DNA of 64,000 bases from Paenarthrobacter sp. PH39-S1 (GCF_030063245.1 NZ_JASISR010000001.1:213633-277632), one strand, 5' to 3'. Positions 37,351 through 46,684 are shown, counted from the stretch's first letter. The notes: a model not told the origin generated them from the sequence alone. Numbers and translations are program-made.

Positions 37351-38511
37351 TCAGGCGATGCGCCGGGCTCCGGCGGCCGGGGTGACGGTGAAGACGTCCG
37401 GTGGCCGGAAACCGGCCGAGTGAAAGGCTGCCAGGATCTGCTGCCGTATGGTCTGCTCCGCTGGCGCCGGGATCAGCGCGATGGCGGAACCGCCGAAACC
37501 GCCACCTGTCATCCGCGCGCCGAGGGCACCGTTGGCGAGGGCCGTCTGCACTGCAAGATCGAGTTCCGGACACGAAATTTCAAAGTCATCCCGCATGGAT
37601 GCGTGGCTTGCGGTCAGCAGCGCGCCGATCGCGGCCGGCCCCTCCTCGACGAGCACCTTGACGGTCGCCAGCACGCGGTCATTTTCGGTGACGATGTGGC
37701 GGACCCGCCGGTAGGTTTCATCGTCCAGCAGCCCGGCGGCCTCCCGCAGATCGGCCGCGCCCAGGTCCCGCAGCGCCGGCACGCCCAACACCTCGGCGCC
37801 GAGTTCACAGGATGCGCGGCGCGATGCGTAGCCGCCGGTCGCGTGCGCGTGGCTGACTCTGGTGTCCACCACCAGGAGCACCAGCTGGGTACCGGCCAGA
37901 TCCAGCGGAACGGACTCGGCACGCCGGCTGCGGCAGTCCAGGAAAACGGCATGGCCCTCGGTGCCCAGCAGGGACGCGGATTGGTCCAGAATGCCCGTCG
38001 GCGCTCCCACCACCTCGTTTTCGGCGCGTTGTCCGACCGGGACCAGTTCCTCGCGGGTCAGCCCGGCTCCCGTGAGCTCGTTGAGCGCCAGCGCCACCGC
38101 GCACTCGATCGCCGCGGAAGAGGAAAGCCCGGCGCCGGTGGGCACGGAGGAGTCCAGGAAGAGATCGAATCCGGGTACGGAAACGCCCTGCTGGCCAAGC
38201 ACCCAGGCCACGCCCAGCGGGTAGGCCGTCCAGCCGTGCATGTTCGACGGCGCCAGCCGCTCCAGATCGACGGTCACCAGACCCTCGTCGCCGTAGCTGG
38301 AGATCAGCCGGGCCGTGCGATCCGTCCGGCGGCGCACCGCGGCCCTGGCTGTGGGGCCGATGGCGAAGGGCAGCACGAAACCTTCGTTGTAATCGGTATG
38401 CTCGCCGATCAGATTCACCCTGCCCGGCGCGGCCCACACGCCGTCGGGTGCGTGGCCGAACGCTGCCATGAACCGGGCGGTGAGCTCGTCGCGGGCCAAG
38501 GGACTGCGCAT
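37351..38511 (-). CDS. galK: galactokinase
   Basis: A 386-residue GHMP kinase that phosphorylates galactose at C1 in the Leloir pathway. The sugar-binding signature is GRVNLIGEHTDYNEGFVLP near residue 30. The ATP loop is VPTGAGLSSSAAIE near 125 and the GHMP motif 3 is GARMTGGGFGGSAIAL near 340. ATG 38511 lies one base after the galT stop, so galT and galK are translated from one message with the DeoR gene upstream. No galE is present in this cluster. Confidence 0.96.
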   Translation of the reverse strand: MRSPLARDELTARFMAAFGHAPDGVWAAPGRVNLIGEHTDYNEGFVLPFAIGPTARAAVRRRTDRTARLISSYGDEGLVTVDLERLAPSNMHGWTAYPLGVAWVLGQQGVSVPGFDLFLDSSVPTGAGLSSSAAIECAVALALNELTGAGLTREELVPVGQRAENEVVGAPTGILDQSASLLGTEGHAVFLDCRSRRAESVPLDLAGTQLVLLVVDTRVSHAHATGGYASRRASCELGAEVLGVPALRDLGAADLREAAGLLDDETYRRVRHIVTENDRVLATVKVLVEEGPAAIGALLTASHASMRDDFEISCPELDLAVQTALANGALGARMTGGGFGGSAIALIPAPAEQTIRQQILAAFHSAGFRPPDVFTVTPAAGARRIA

Positions 38512-38512
38512 G

Positions 38513-39655
38513 TTAGTGGACCTTCCGCTTCAGGCGTGCGTGTGGGGAGTCCTGCCGGCCGCCGGCGTTCCGAAGCGCCGACGCGATCTGTTCCGGGGTG
38601 CTGTCATTGATGAAGGCACCCATGGCAGCTTCCGAACCGGCAAGGAACTTCAGCTTATCCGCCGCACGGCGGGGGGAAGTCAGCTGCAGGTGCAGGTAGC
38701 TTGCGGGCCGGAAGAAGTCGTCCACTGGTGCCTGGTGCCAGCCGGATATATAAGGTGTGGGTGTGTCGTACAGATTGTCAAGCCGCGCCAGCAGGTCCAG
38801 GTACAGCCAGGTCAGCTCGTCACGTTCCACACCGGTCAGCGCCGCAATGTCCGGTACCTGCCGGTGCGGGGTGAGGTGGACTTCGAGCGGCCATTTGGCG
38901 GCGAACGGCACGTAGGCGCTGAAATGCGTGCCCTCCAGGATCATCCGTTCCCCGGACTGCCGCTCGGAACCGAGGATGGACCCGGTAAGGGTCTCCCGGG
39001 CGCCGGCGGCGTCGTAGAACCGCCGGGCTGCCTCCGCCATCACGGCTGCCCGCGGGGTGATGTAGGGGTAGGCATAGATCTGGCCGTGCGGGTGGTGCAG
39101 TGTGACGCCGATTTCCTGACCGCGGTTCTCGAAGGGGAAGACCTGCCTGATCCCGGGCAGAGTGCTGAGTGCGGCAGTGCGCTGCGCCCAGGCATCAATG
39201 ACCGTTCGGGCCCGGGTCTCGGTCAGCGCGGCGAAGGATCCGGTGTGCTCCGGTGTGAAGGCAACGACTTCGCAGCGCCCAAAGGCGCTGCCGCTGGTGC
39301 CCCAGCTGGGATTTTGCGGTGCGGCTCCCAGTGCAGGTCCGAGCGACGGGAAGCGGTTCTCAAAGACGACGACGTCGTAGTCGGGCGCCGGGATTTCGGA
39401 GAGGTTTCCCGCGTTGTTGCTGGGGCACAACGGACACTGGTCAGCAGGTGGAAGGTACGTACGGCTCTGGCGGTGGGCCGCGACGGCCACCCAGTCGCCG
39501 GTGAGCGCGTCAAAGCGGATATCACCGGTGTCAGCGTCCGAGCGCGGCAACAGTGGACGCAGGTCCCGCTCGAGGTGCGCCCGGACGGCGTCGCCGTCAT
39601 CGAAATAGATGAGCTCGCGGCCGTCAGCCAGGGTGGTGGTTGTGGCCGTTGTCAT
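38513..39655 (-). CDS. galT: galactose-1-phosphate uridylyltransferase
   Basis: A 380-residue nucleotidyltransferase exchanging UMP between UDP-glucose and galactose-1-phosphate. The catalytic HPHGQ is at residues 188-192 and the zinc pair C74/C77 in CPLCP is present; SNNAGNLSEIP and VFENRFPSL are also typical. Its ATG overlaps the stop of the DeoR gene by four bases, linking repressor and pathway genes. Confidence 0.96.
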   Translation of the reverse strand: MTTATTTTLADGRELIYFDDGDAVRAHLERDLRPLLPRSDADTGDIRFDALTGDWVAVAAHRQSRTYLPPADQCPLCPSNNAGNLSEIPAPDYDVVVFENRFPSLGPALGAAPQNPSWGTSGSAFGRCEVVAFTPEHTGSFAALTETRARTVIDAWAQRTAALSTLPGIRQVFPFENRGQEIGVTLHHPHGQIYAYPYITPRAAVMAEAARRFYDAAGARETLTGSILGSERQSGERMILEGTHFSAYVPFAAKWPLEVHLTPHRQVPDIAALTGVERDELTWLYLDLLARLDNLYDTPTPYISGWHQAPVDDFFRPASYLHLQLTSPRRAADKLKFLAGSEAAMGAFINDSTPEQIASALRNAGGRQDSPHARLKRKVH

Positions 39656-40464
39656 AGTGCGCTCCAGTCAGAAGAAGCTCGTGAAGGGGGGATTACGGCG
39701 AGGCGAAGGGTCCGGACCAGGGGCCGGAAGATCGCCGCCGTGGCGGCGCTGACGCCGTCGTCCGTGATCAGTGTGTCCACGTCGCTCAGCTCGGCCACCG
39801 AGGCCAGGCTGCGGACGTTGAATTTGCTGTGATCGGCGAGCACCACCAGGCGCTCGGCCGACGCGGTGAAGGCGCTGTTGGTCTGTGCCTCGACCAAATT
39901 GGGGCTGGTCAAGCCGCGCCGCGCGTCAATGCCATGGACGCCCATGAAACAGATGTCGGCATTCAGGCAGCGGATCGCTGCGCTGGCCACCGGACCGACC
40001 AGCGCTTCGGACGGTGTGCGCTCGCCGCCAGTGATGATGACCTTGCTCCCATCAGCCGGCTGCAGCTGATACAGGGCTTCCGCGGCCTTCAGTGAGTTGG
40101 TAATGACGGTCAGCCCTTCCACCCGGTTCAGGAGGGTGGCCAGCCGGTAGGTGGTCGTCCCGCCTGTCAGCGCCAAGGTCATCCCCGGCTTGACAAGTGC
40201 GAGCGCCTCCTGGGCAATGGCTTCCTTGGCCTCCGGCCGGAGGTCCGAATTGCTGGCAAAACCGGGTTCGACGGCGCTCAGCCTCGTCAGGCGCGTGGCA
40301 CCGCCGTGGATCTTGCGCAGCATCCCCTTGCCGTCAAGAGCCTCGATATCGCGGCGCACGGTCATCTCACTGACACCCAGTGCCGCCGCCAGGTCCGTAA
40401 CCCGGACGGCTTCATACCGCTGCAGCTCTTTGAGGATGCGTGACTGTCTTTCCGGTGCAAGCAT
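39652..40464 (-). CDS. DeoR-family regulator of the galactose cluster
   Basis: A 270-residue repressor. The N-terminal helix-turn-helix reads RVTDLAAALGVSEMTVRRDIEAL, and the C-terminal sugar-phosphate sensor has LTGGTTTYRLA, VITNSLKAAE, MGVHGIDARRGLTSPN and VVLADHSKFN. ATG 40464 has GGAGGGAG upstream. As first gene of deoR-galT-galK and divergent from the epimerase gene it probably senses a galactose-derived phosphate and controls both directions from the 40465-40618 region. Confidence 0.92.
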   Translation of the reverse strand: MLAPERQSRILKELQRYEAVRVTDLAAALGVSEMTVRRDIEALDGKGMLRKIHGGATRLTRLSAVEPGFASNSDLRPEAKEAIAQEALALVKPGMTLALTGGTTTYRLATLLNRVEGLTVITNSLKAAEALYQLQPADGSKVIITGGERTPSEALVGPVASAAIRCLNADICFMGVHGIDARRGLTSPNLVEAQTNSAFTASAERLVVLADHSKFNVRSLASVAELSDVDTLITDDGVSAATAAIFRPLVRTLRLAVIPPSRASSDWSAL

Positions 40465-40478
40465 CACGGGCTCCCTCC

Positions 40479-40522
40479 ACTGTTGCTCCGCTCCACTGTT
40501 GCTCCGCTCCACTGTTGATCCG
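40479..40522. repeat. 16-base tandem repeat upstream of the DeoR gene
   Basis: CCACTGTTGCTCCGCT is repeated 2.7 times head to tail (third copy has GATC for GCTC). It lies between the DeoR start codon and an AT-rich segment. The repeats extend the 5' leader of deoR-galT-galK. Confidence 0.8.
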
Positions 40523-40544
40523 CCGGTGAAGTACACTGTAGCAA

Positions 40545-40618
40545 CATCCATCAAATTCGAATACTTTCAAACAAAATATAACAGCTCTACTCGGCTGAAG
40601 CTAGGATACCGTGGTCAA
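40545..40618. promoter_or_regulatory. AT-rich divergent promoter region deoR / aldose epimerase
   Basis: A clear drop in GC over 40550-40590 includes CAAATTCGAATACTTTC and CAAACAAAATATAAC, with TTTC/GAAT half-sites like those of DeoR-type operators. TAGGAT at 40602-40607 is a -10 candidate for the epimerase gene, implying a very short 5' leader before ATG 40619. Confidence 0.5.
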
Positions 40619-41593
40619 ATGACGGATCCGCTCTCCTCGCCAGCGCAGCCCTCTTCCGGCCAGCCCTCAGTTGGACAACATTCACCGCCCGGCTGTGCCA
40701 CCGGCACCCAGTACACGTTGACCCGGGGCGACGCGACCGCCGTCGTCGTCTCGCTTGCCGCCGGACTGCGGCTGTTTTCCAGGGCCGGGACCGCTCTGAC
40801 CGAAAGTTACCCGGACGACCGTACTCCGCCGGGTGGCGCGGGTATCACGCTGGCACCGTGGGCCAACAGGATAGACGGCGGTCGGTGGAACCTCAACGGG
40901 GCGGCCCAGCAGCTGGACATCACCGAGGTGCCGCTGAACAACGCCATCCACGGACTGCTGCGGAACACGGGCTATGCGCTGGTGGCACGATCGCCGCAGC
41001 ATGTGCTGCTAAAGGCAGACATCTATCCGCAGCACGGCTACCCTTTCCTGCTGACGCATCAGGTCCGCTACTCGATCTCGGCGGAGCTTGACCTGTGCGT
41101 CAGCCAGACCCTGCGCAATGGCTCGGCGGCCAGGGCGCCCTTTGTGCTCGGCGCCCATCCCTACCTGCGGATCGGGGAGGTGCCCACCGAAGAGCTGACC
41201 ATTCGAATCTCCGCAGCGACCCGTCTGCTCACCGATGAGCGGATGATCCCGAGGGGAGCCGAAACCGTCTCCGGGCCGGCCGATCTGCGTTACGGCGGCG
41301 TCGTGGGGGAGCTCGATCTCGATGTCTCCTACACGGATCTGGTGTTCGACGGCGGCAAAGCGCGACAAACGCTGAGCGCGCCGGACGGGCGCTCGGTCTC
41401 GCTCTGGCAGGAGCCCATGTGCCCCTATGTGCAGCTGTTCATCACCGACCGCGTGCCCGGGCGACGCCGGGCCGTGGCCCTTGAGCCGATGACCGGGCCG
41501 GGGGATGCCTTCAATTCAGGGCAGGGGTTGGGCTGGCTCGAGCCCGGGGAAGCGTTCACCATGCGGTGGGGAATCAGCGCTGATCTGGGCTGA
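40619..41593 (+). CDS. aldose 1-epimerase family protein (galactose mutarotase)
   Basis: A 324-residue protein of the galactose mutarotase fold. LAPWANRIDGGRW is the sugar-binding Asn-Arg motif, IHGLLRNTGY carries the catalytic His, and HPYLRIG and YTDLVFDGG follow. It interconverts alpha and beta anomers so that galactose can enter GalK, consistent with lying divergent to deoR-galT-galK. ATG 40619 is far more likely than the open frame upstream, which runs antisense to the DeoR gene. No Shine-Dalgarno is visible. Confidence 0.88.
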   Translation: MTDPLSSPAQPSSGQPSVGQHSPPGCATGTQYTLTRGDATAVVVSLAAGLRLFSRAGTALTESYPDDRTPPGGAGITLAPWANRIDGGRWNLNGAAQQLDITEVPLNNAIHGLLRNTGYALVARSPQHVLLKADIYPQHGYPFLLTHQVRYSISAELDLCVSQTLRNGSAARAPFVLGAHPYLRIGEVPTEELTIRISAATRLLTDERMIPRGAETVSGPADLRYGGVVGELDLDVSYTDLVFDGGKARQTLSAPDGRSVSLWQEPMCPYVQLFITDRVPGRRRAVALEPMTGPGDAFNSGQGLGWLEPGEAFTMRWGISADLG

Positions 41594-41663
41594 ACAACGG
41601 TTTGGACCGGGCCGGCGCTGGACACGGTTTCGGTATTCCTCGGCGGTGGGGAATTATTAACCC

Positions 41664-42929
41664 ATGTCGCCACCGACCAAGAGCAATGATCCGTCCAGCA
41701 GTCCTGTTGACCAGGATGTGCCCTACGGGGTGCGCATCGCGGCCGCCTGGGCTTGGCGCCTGGGCCTGATCCTGCTGGTGAGCGGAGCTATCCTGTGGCT
41801 CCTCAGTTTCATTACACTGCTGGTGATTCCCATTATGGTGGCCGCGCTGCTGGCGGCGCTGATAAGTCCGATCGTCGCATTCCTGCGCAGGCACCGGTTA
41901 CCCAAGGGCCTCGCCGTCGCCGTCACGGTGGTCGGAGCCATCGTGGTGATTACCGGTGCGCTGACGCTGGTGGGACGGCAAATGGTTGCCGGATTCTCCG
42001 CTTTGCGCGGCCAAGCCGGTGAAGGCATCAAACAAGTCCAGCAATGGCTCTCCAGCGGGCCGCTCCAGGTCTCCGCTGCGGACATGGACAAGTACATCGG
42101 CGAGGGGCTGAACGCTCTGCAGAACAACAGCAGCAGCATCCTCAGCGGCGCCCTTTCCGTCGGGAGTTCGGCGGGGCATTTCGCTGCCGGGCTGCTGCTG
42201 GCGCTTTTCGTCCTGGTCTTCTTCCTGCTCGAGGGCGAACGCATCTGGTTGTTCCTGGTGACGTTGTTGCCACAACGCGCACGACAGGCCACCGACGGAG
42301 CCGGCCGCCGCGGCTGGGGCTCCATGGTCAGCTACGTGCGGATCCAGGTCCTGGTTGCACTGATTGATGCCGTGGGCATCGGTGCCGGAGCGGCCATCAT
42401 CGGTGTGCCGCTGGCGCTGCCATTGGGTGTCCTGGTCCTGTTCGGCTCGTTTATTCCGGTGATCGGCGCCCTGGTCACCGGCATTGTGGCCGTCCTGCTG
42501 GCGCTGGTGGCCAACGGCTGGGTCAATGCCCTGATCATGCTGGGCATTGTGCTGCTGGTCCAGCAGGCGGAGAGCCATTTGCTGCAGCCGCTGGTCATGG
42601 GCAAGGCCGTTTCGCTGCATCCGGTCGCGGTGATCCTGACCGTGGCCGCCGGCGCCGGGTTGGCGGGCATACCCGGGGCGCTCTTTGCGGTGCCGCTGCT
42701 GGCCGTATGCAATTCCGCCGTCCGCTATATTGCTGTCCGCGGCTGGGAACACGAATCGGGACCGCCCGGCAGCGGAAACCCGGGGGCACTCACTGACACC
42801 GGCAGCGGGCCCCCGACGCCCACAGCCCTTCGGGATATCCGCGGCGTGCGCGCCCGCCGCCGCGGCGCTGCCACCCGAGCCCAGTCAACGGACGAGACCC
42901 CTTCCAGCACGAGAGAGAACAATCAGTGA
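41664..42929 (+). CDS. AI-2E family transporter (PerM/YdiK-like)
   Basis: A 421-residue membrane protein with about seven helices. LALFVLVFFLLEGERIW, FIPVIGALVTGIVAVLLAL and the late HLLQPLVMGKAVSLHPVAV are the defining motifs of the family once named for autoinducer-2 export. Actual substrates are mostly unknown; some members are Na/H antiporters. The tail after residue ~365 is hydrophilic. ATG 41664 lacks a clear ribosome site. The stop overlaps the ilvA start. Confidence 0.9.
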   Translation: MSPPTKSNDPSSSPVDQDVPYGVRIAAAWAWRLGLILLVSGAILWLLSFITLLVIPIMVAALLAALISPIVAFLRRHRLPKGLAVAVTVVGAIVVITGALTLVGRQMVAGFSALRGQAGEGIKQVQQWLSSGPLQVSAADMDKYIGEGLNALQNNSSSILSGALSVGSSAGHFAAGLLLALFVLVFFLLEGERIWLFLVTLLPQRARQATDGAGRRGWGSMVSYVRIQVLVALIDAVGIGAGAAIIGVPLALPLGVLVLFGSFIPVIGALVTGIVAVLLALVANGWVNALIMLGIVLLVQQAESHLLQPLVMGKAVSLHPVAVILTVAAGAGLAGIPGALFAVPLLAVCNSAVRYIAVRGWEHESGPPGSGNPGALTDTGSGPPTPTALRDIRGVRARRRGAATRAQSTDETPSSTRENNQ

Positions 42930-44164
42930 ACGCACTCAGCGACCTTCCCGTCACCCTGGCCGACATCGAGGACGCGCAGCGTTTAGTGGCGGATATTATT
43001 GCTCTCACTCCCATTGAAAGTTCGCGCGCGCTGGGCCGGCAGACCGGTTCCGAGGTCTTCTTTAAGTGTGAAAACCTCCAACGGGCCGGTTCTTTCAAGG
43101 TGCGTGGGGCCTATGTGCGGATGGCTAAACTGACCGCCGCGGAAAAGGCTCGGGGCGTGGTGGCGGCATCGGCCGGAAACCATGCCCAAGGTGTTGCCGT
43201 GGCGGCGAAGGCGCTTGGGATCAAGGCGCGGATCTATATGCCGCTCGGAGTTGCGCTGCCCAAGCTGGCGGCCACCCGCGGGCACGGCGCCGAGGTGGTG
43301 CTGCACGGACACAACGTGGACGAATCGCTGGCCGAGGCTCAGCGTTACGCGGATGAAACCGGAGCTGTTTTCGTCCACCCGTTCGACAACGTCGACGTTG
43401 TTGCCGGGCAGGGGACCATCGGTCTGGAAATCCTGGAACAGATCCCCAACGTGGACACCGTGATCATGGGGGTCGGCGGCGGGGGACTGCTGGCAGGCGT
43501 CGCCGTCGCCATTAAATCCAAGGCGCAGGAGCTGGGACGGGACATCCGGATCATCGGGGTTCAGGCGGAGAACGCGGCGGCGTATCCGCCGTCGCTGGCC
43601 GCGGACGCCCTGGTGCCGCTGAAAAAGGTATCCACCATGGCGGACGGAATTGCCGTGGGCCGGCCCGGGCAGCTGCCATTCTCGATCATCCGTGAACTGG
43701 TCGACGACGTCGTCACCGTCAGCGAAGACGCGCTGGCGAGGGCCCTGATCTTCCTGCTGGAACGCTCCAAAATGGTGGTGGAACCGGCCGGCGCCGTGGG
43801 TGTGGCCGCGCTGATGGAGGGCAAGATTGAGAATCCGGGCACCACCGCGGTGATTCTCACGGGCGGCAATATCGATCCTATGCTGATGCTCAAGGTGATC
43901 CAGCGGGGTCTTGCCGCCGCTGGCCGGTTCATGACCGTCCGGATGATGCTCGATGACCGCCCGGGGTCGCTGGCCACCATTTCGCGGATCATTGCCGAGA
44001 ACGACGCCAACGTAACCGGCGTCGACCACACCCGCGTCGGTGGATCCATCAGCATGGGTGACGTCTCCATCACGGTCAATCTGGAGACCAAGGGCCATGT
44101 GCACTGTGAACAGGTTCTCACGGCGCTGCGCACCGAAGGGTTTCAGCCCATCGTCGTCCACTGA
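42926..44164 (+). CDS. ilvA: threonine ammonia-lyase (threonine dehydratase) with ACT domain
   Basis: A 412-residue PLP enzyme deaminating threonine to 2-oxobutyrate, the entry to isoleucine. The PLP lysine is in GSFKVRGA near residue 58, the phosphate loop is VGGGGLLAGVA near 177-187, and SAGNHAQGVA is conserved. The last ~75 residues (MTVRMMLDDRPGSLATISRI) form one ACT regulatory domain, the short allosteric form. GTG 42926 overlaps the upstream stop. Confidence 0.95.
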   Translation: MNALSDLPVTLADIEDAQRLVADIIALTPIESSRALGRQTGSEVFFKCENLQRAGSFKVRGAYVRMAKLTAAEKARGVVAASAGNHAQGVAVAAKALGIKARIYMPLGVALPKLAATRGHGAEVVLHGHNVDESLAEAQRYADETGAVFVHPFDNVDVVAGQGTIGLEILEQIPNVDTVIMGVGGGGLLAGVAVAIKSKAQELGRDIRIIGVQAENAAAYPPSLAADALVPLKKVSTMADGIAVGRPGQLPFSIIRELVDDVVTVSEDALARALIFLLERSKMVVEPAGAVGVAALMEGKIENPGTTAVILTGGNIDPMLMLKVIQRGLAAAGRFMTVRMMLDDRPGSLATISRIIAENDANVTGVDHTRVGGSISMGDVSITVNLETKGHVHCEQVLTALRTEGFQPIVVH

Positions 44165-44178
44165 CGCCGCCGCACCTC

Positions 44179-44235
44179 GACACCGTCCGCCGCCGAAGAC
44201 ACCGTCCGCCGCCGAAGACACCGTCCGCCGCCGAA
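44179..44235. repeat. three perfect 19-base tandem repeats after ilvA
   Basis: GACACCGTCCGCCGCCGAA occurs three times exactly, at 44179, 44198 and 44217, starting 15 bases after the ilvA stop. The hairpin at 44243 follows directly. Confidence 0.95.
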
Positions 44236-44242
44236 CACGCGA

Positions 44243-44298
44243 CGAGCGGGAAAGTATGCCACCTGAAGCGCCGCTCCAAGGGCATACCTCCCCGCTCG
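44243..44298. terminator. bidirectional hairpin between ilvA and greA
   Basis: CGAGCGGG-AAA-GTATGCC (44243-44260) pairs with GGCATAC-CTC-CCCGCTCG (44281-44298), interrupted by a 3-base internal loop. It serves the convergent ilvA and greA ends. Confidence 0.8.
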
Positions 44299-44326
44299 AC
44301 GGCGGAACCACCAGACCGCCGGGAAA

Positions 44327-44821
44327 TCAGCCCGTGAAAGGCTTGGCGGAGATGACCTCCACCTGAATTTCCCTGCCGTTGGGGGCCGTGTAACTGAGCG
44401 AGTCGCCGGCTTGATGTCCCTGGATTGCGGCTCCCAGCGGCGACCGCTCGCTGAAGACGTCCAGGTCGGTATCCCCGGCCACCTCGCGGCTGCCCAACAG
44501 GAACGTGGTCTTGTCGCCGGCAATCTTCGCCACCACCAGCATGCCCGGCTCCACAATGCCGTCGTCGGCCGGAGCCTCGCCCACATGGGCGTCGCGGAGC
44601 AGCTCGGTCAGCTGGCGGATGCGGGCCTCGATCTTGCCCTGCTCTTCCTTGGCCGCGTGGTAACCGCCGTTTTCCTTGAGGTCGCCCTCCGAGCGGGCCT
44701 GCTCGATCTTCTTGACCACTTCAACACGGCCGGGACCGGACAGCTCCGTAAGCTCAGCCTGGAGGCGATTAAAGGCTTCCTGGGTGAGCCAGGCTGCGGG
44801 TGCGCTGTTAGGGGTAGACAC
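44327..44821 (-). CDS. greA: transcription elongation factor GreA
   Basis: A 164-residue factor that rescues backtracked RNA polymerase by stimulating RNA cleavage. The coiled-coil N-terminal domain has LTQEAFNRLQAELTEL and the acidic tip ARSEGDLKENGGYHAAKEEQ (Asp and Glu). The C-terminal FKBP-like domain has SPLGAAIQGHQAGDSLSYT. GTG 44821 has AAGGAGAA eight bases before it; the frame is open further upstream but with no conserved sequence. Confidence 0.96.
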   Translation of the reverse strand: MSTPNSAPAAWLTQEAFNRLQAELTELSGPGRVEVVKKIEQARSEGDLKENGGYHAAKEEQGKIEARIRQLTELLRDAHVGEAPADDGIVEPGMLVVAKIAGDKTTFLLGSREVAGDTDLDVFSERSPLGAAIQGHQAGDSLSYTAPNGREIQVEVISAKPFTG

Positions 44822-45042
44822 AGGGTTCTCCTTGGGTACTGAGAAGCAAAAGACCCCGCTGACGGACGCCACCGGAAAGTGCCGAGGGACACTGCAGTAG
44901 CCGTTCAAGCGGGGCAAGGTATGCATCCAGTGTAGGCAACAAGCGCGATAATCCCAAGATGCCGACGGCGGTACCGCGCTTTGCGCCGCCCATTCCACCC
45001 AAATGCCTACCTGATGTGCACCAAGACGGCTACCCCCGCTGG

Positions 45043-45492
45043 TTACTTTGCGGTGACGATCCAGCAGCTGTCCACCACGCCGGACACGGCGGGCGACTCG
45101 GTCCGTACCCAAGCGCGCTGCGCCGTCGTCCGTCCTTGGTCCGTGCCCGAGTCCGCAGCGTTGGGGCCGATGGTAACGACGTCCCAACCAACGATGGCGA
45201 AGCTGGAGCCGAGCGCCTTCACGGCACACTGCGCCGTGTCGCCGGGGTTCTTGACCACCTGGAAATCCACCTGGGTCATCGTGCCGTCCTGTACGGAGAA
45301 TCCGATGTCTTTGCTGGTCACCGGCGCCTCGCCGCGGCCCAAGGCCAGCCAGGCGACAAAGACCAGTGCCAGGACGGCGATAACGGTCGTGAGGAGTATT
45401 TTCTGCCGCCGCGGCACCACGCGCTTGGGCGTGCCATAACGAGTGGCTACGCTGGTAGCTGCCGATGAATCAGAAACGCTCACTGGGTCCAC
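45043..45492 (-). CDS. DUF4307 domain-containing membrane protein
   Basis: A ~149-residue single-pass protein. TSVATRYGTPKRVVPRRQK, a helix near residues 33-52 and an extracytoplasmic beta-rich part with CAVKALGSSFAIVGWDVVTIG and CWIVTAK match the actinobacterial DUF4307 family, which is usually encoded next to mca and greA as here. Function is unknown. Two in-frame GTGs, 45492 and 45483, are both possible starts. Confidence 0.85.
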   Translation of the reverse strand: MDPVSVSDSSAATSVATRYGTPKRVVPRRQKILLTTVIAVLALVFVAWLALGRGEAPVTSKDIGFSVQDGTMTQVDFQVVKNPGDTAQCAVKALGSSFAIVGWDVVTIGPNAADSGTDQGRTTAQRAWVRTESPAVSGVVDSCWIVTAK

Positions 45493-45733
45493 ACGGTTTC
45501 TTCTGTGCCGGATGAATCCAGCGCGGTTGATCAGGGTTACGGACACGGTGGTCCGGGCCGTTTCAGTTTATCGTTCTTATGGAGAGTCTTTATGCACGCG
45601 TTCCCAGGTGGGCGTTCACGGAAACGGCGTTGGCGGGCACGGCGTTTCGGCGGCGCCTGTCCAACTGGACAGTTCGCCAGGGGCTCGCTGCGAGTTCCGC
45701 TTAGATGAGTTCCGATCACCCGGAGGTATTTCA

Positions 45734-46642
45734 ATGACCGCAGTGGATGAGCGCCCCGGCGCAGGCCTGCGTCTGCTGGCAGTACATGCGCACCCGGACG
45801 ACGAGGCGAGCAAGGGCGCCGCGATGATGGCCAGCTATGTGGCCCAGGGCGTTGACGTGGTGGTGGCCACCTGCACTGGGGGTGAGCGCGGCGGCATCCA
45901 GAACCCCGCAATGGCACAGGACCCACACTCCGCTCGGGACATGGCAGGCGCCCGCCGGATCGAAATGGCCGCGGCCGCCGCGGCGCTGGGCATCCGGCAC
46001 CAGTGGCTGGGATTTGTCGATTCCGGGCTGCCGGAGGGGGAGCCGCTGCCGGAGCTGCCGTTCGGTTGCTTTGCCCGGCAGCCGTTGGAACGGGCTGCGG
46101 CCCCGCTGGTGCGGCTGATCCGCCGATTCAGACCGCAGGTGGTGATCAGCTACGACGAAAACGGCGGATACCCGCACCCGGACCACATCATGGCACACCG
46201 GGTGACCGTGGAAGCGTTCCACGCCGCAGCGGACCCGGACCGCTACCCGGGCACCGGAGCTCCCTGGCAGCCCGCCAAACTGTATTACGACCTCGCGTTC
46301 AACCCGGCGCGTTTCCGGGCGCTGCATTTTGCCCTGGAAGAGGCAGGGATCCAGTCGCCCTACGCTGAGCGGATCGCGGCCTGGATGGAAGCGGATGCGG
46401 AGGGGCACAAGCCGCCGGTGGGCCGGCATCCGGCCACCACTCAGGTGGACTGCGGCGACTTCTTCGAGGCCCGTGAAGCTGCTCTGCGCGCGCACGCCAC
46501 GCAGGTGGATCCGGAGGGTTTCTTCTTCGCCGTCTCGGCGGATATGCAACGAAAAATCTGGCCTTGGGAGGATTATTCGCTGATCGAGAGCCGGGTGGAC
46601 ACTTCCCTGCCGGAGCACGACCTGTTTGCTGGCCTACGATAG
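45734..46642 (+). CDS. mca: mycothiol S-conjugate amidase
   Basis: A 302-residue zinc amidase that cleaves mycothiol conjugates of toxins, releasing a mercapturic acid for export. The zinc motif HAHPDDE lies at residues 18-24. GERGGIQNPAMA, the HPDHIMAH third ligand region near 156 and the C-terminal WPWEDYSLI fit Mca. MshB, the close paralogue, lacks the last feature. CGGAGG precedes ATG 45734. Its presence shows that the organism makes mycothiol, confirming an actinobacterium. Confidence 0.94.
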   Translation: MTAVDERPGAGLRLLAVHAHPDDEASKGAAMMASYVAQGVDVVVATCTGGERGGIQNPAMAQDPHSARDMAGARRIEMAAAAAALGIRHQWLGFVDSGLPEGEPLPELPFGCFARQPLERAAAPLVRLIRRFRPQVVISYDENGGYPHPDHIMAHRVTVEAFHAAADPDRYPGTGAPWQPAKLYYDLAFNPARFRALHFALEEAGIQSPYAERIAAWMEADAEGHKPPVGRHPATTQVDCGDFFEAREAALRAHATQVDPEGFFFAVSADMQRKIWPWEDYSLIESRVDTSLPEHDLFAGLR

Positions 46643-46684
46643 ATAGGGGCACGGCGGTGACATGCCGGCCGCCGGAAGAGCGCC

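Noticed and set aside
44808..45002. Minus-strand frame between greA and the DUF4307 gene
   Set aside because: It overlaps the greA leader including its ribosome site and shows no recognisable motif.
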